Assembly (NCBI GenBank): GCA_030263285.1
Contig: SZYB01000001.1
Location: 248,001 to 312,000 of the forward strand
Direction: 5' to 3'
From: Bergeyella sp.
GTDB taxonomy: Bacteria; Bacteroidota; Bacteroidia; Flavobacteriales; Weeksellaceae
DNA: 64,000 nucleotides
The translations under genes were made by a program, and so were the position numbers. The notes beneath the pieces were generated by a model. It saw only the letters and a list, made by a program, of their open reading frames with translations, did no database searches and was not told the origin of the DNA. Positions 63,953 to 64,000 of the stretch are shown here, piece by piece (the stretch's first letter is position 1; every line of letters begins with the position of its first letter).

Positions 63953-64000
63953 TTATTCGGGGTTTGTGCTGTCGCTTACCAGTATGAAAATTTCTTCGTT
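63953..64000 (-). CDS. C-terminal end of an unidentified minus-strand gene
   Basis: The last 16 codons (NEEIFILVSDSTNPE then stop, complement of 63953-63955) are open to the right edge. With so little sequence neither reality nor family can be judged; it is listed because the following region is convergent with the P-type ATPase gene. Confidence 0.25.
   Translation of the reverse strand, partial: NEEIFILVSDSTNPE

Noticed and set aside
1..64000. CRISPR array, prophage or intact insertion sequence
   Set aside because: No regularly spaced direct repeats, phage structural genes, transposases or integrases were seen.

Overview
The window looks like a stretch of chromosome from a member of the Bacteroidota, order Flavobacteriales, probably in or near the Weeksellaceae (the Chryseobacterium, Riemerella and Bergeyella side). 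The basis is the presence of gldJ and porV (gliding and type IX secretion genes), a decayed type IX C-terminal sorting domain, DUF3822 and DUF4374 proteins, two TonB-dependent receptors, and several promoters of the Bacteroidota TTG / TAnnTTTG type. The genus is an inference. No rRNA, prophage, CRISPR array or intact insertion sequence was seen.

Layout. 1-6561: rsmD (partial), DUF3822, phosphodiesterase, truA, ABC exporter, radA and an AcpH-like hydrolase. 6562-15920: an AT-rich island carrying a peptide natural-product operon, bounded on the right by a tRNA-Asn 3' fragment and a decayed second copy of the AcpH-like gene. 15960-21424: a siderophore-type TonB receptor with its DUF4374 lipoprotein, and a porin. 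21569-29641: acs, then pyrB-carA-carB behind a possible leader-peptide attenuator, and ogt. 29707-34046: tRNA-Ala, ppk1 and dnaK. 34110-36310: wreckage of a molybdopterin oxidoreductase operon. 36422-39545: mntH, grpE, dnaJ. 39598-46966: an NlpE-like lipoprotein, an Lrp-type regulator, hemB, lptB, thiamine pyrophosphokinase, arginine decarboxylase and a HAD phosphatase. 47076-52538: a frameshifted alkB, polA and a sulfatase-type membrane enzyme. 52653-58302: porV, gldJ, murF, a NUDIX hydrolase and an SRPBCC protein. 59018-64000: etfAB, a dead thioesterase gene and a copper-type P-ATPase.

The most interesting content is the operon at 7111-15371. It encodes a 45-residue precursor, missed by length-based gene calling, with a short leader and a core of eight cysteines in two clusters. 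After it come a leader-binding/ThiF-like protein, a YcaO cyclodehydratase ending in Pro-x-Pro-x-Pro, a SagB-type FMN dehydrogenase, an ABC exporter (ATPase and permease), an HExxH membrane protease, a TPR lipoprotein and a TonB-type outer-membrane receptor. This is the logic of a thiazole/oxazole-modified peptide of the streptolysin S kind, with outer-membrane parts added for a diderm host. A strong hairpin separates the precursor from the maturation genes, as in sag operons.

The rest of the window shows gene decay. Fragments of a cobalamin adenosyltransferase, an acyl-CoA thioesterase, AlkB, a molybdoenzyme complex, a type IX-sorted protein and the AcpH-like gene lie between intact housekeeping genes. 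This suggests an ongoing loss of accessory metabolism, perhaps in a host-adapted lineage.
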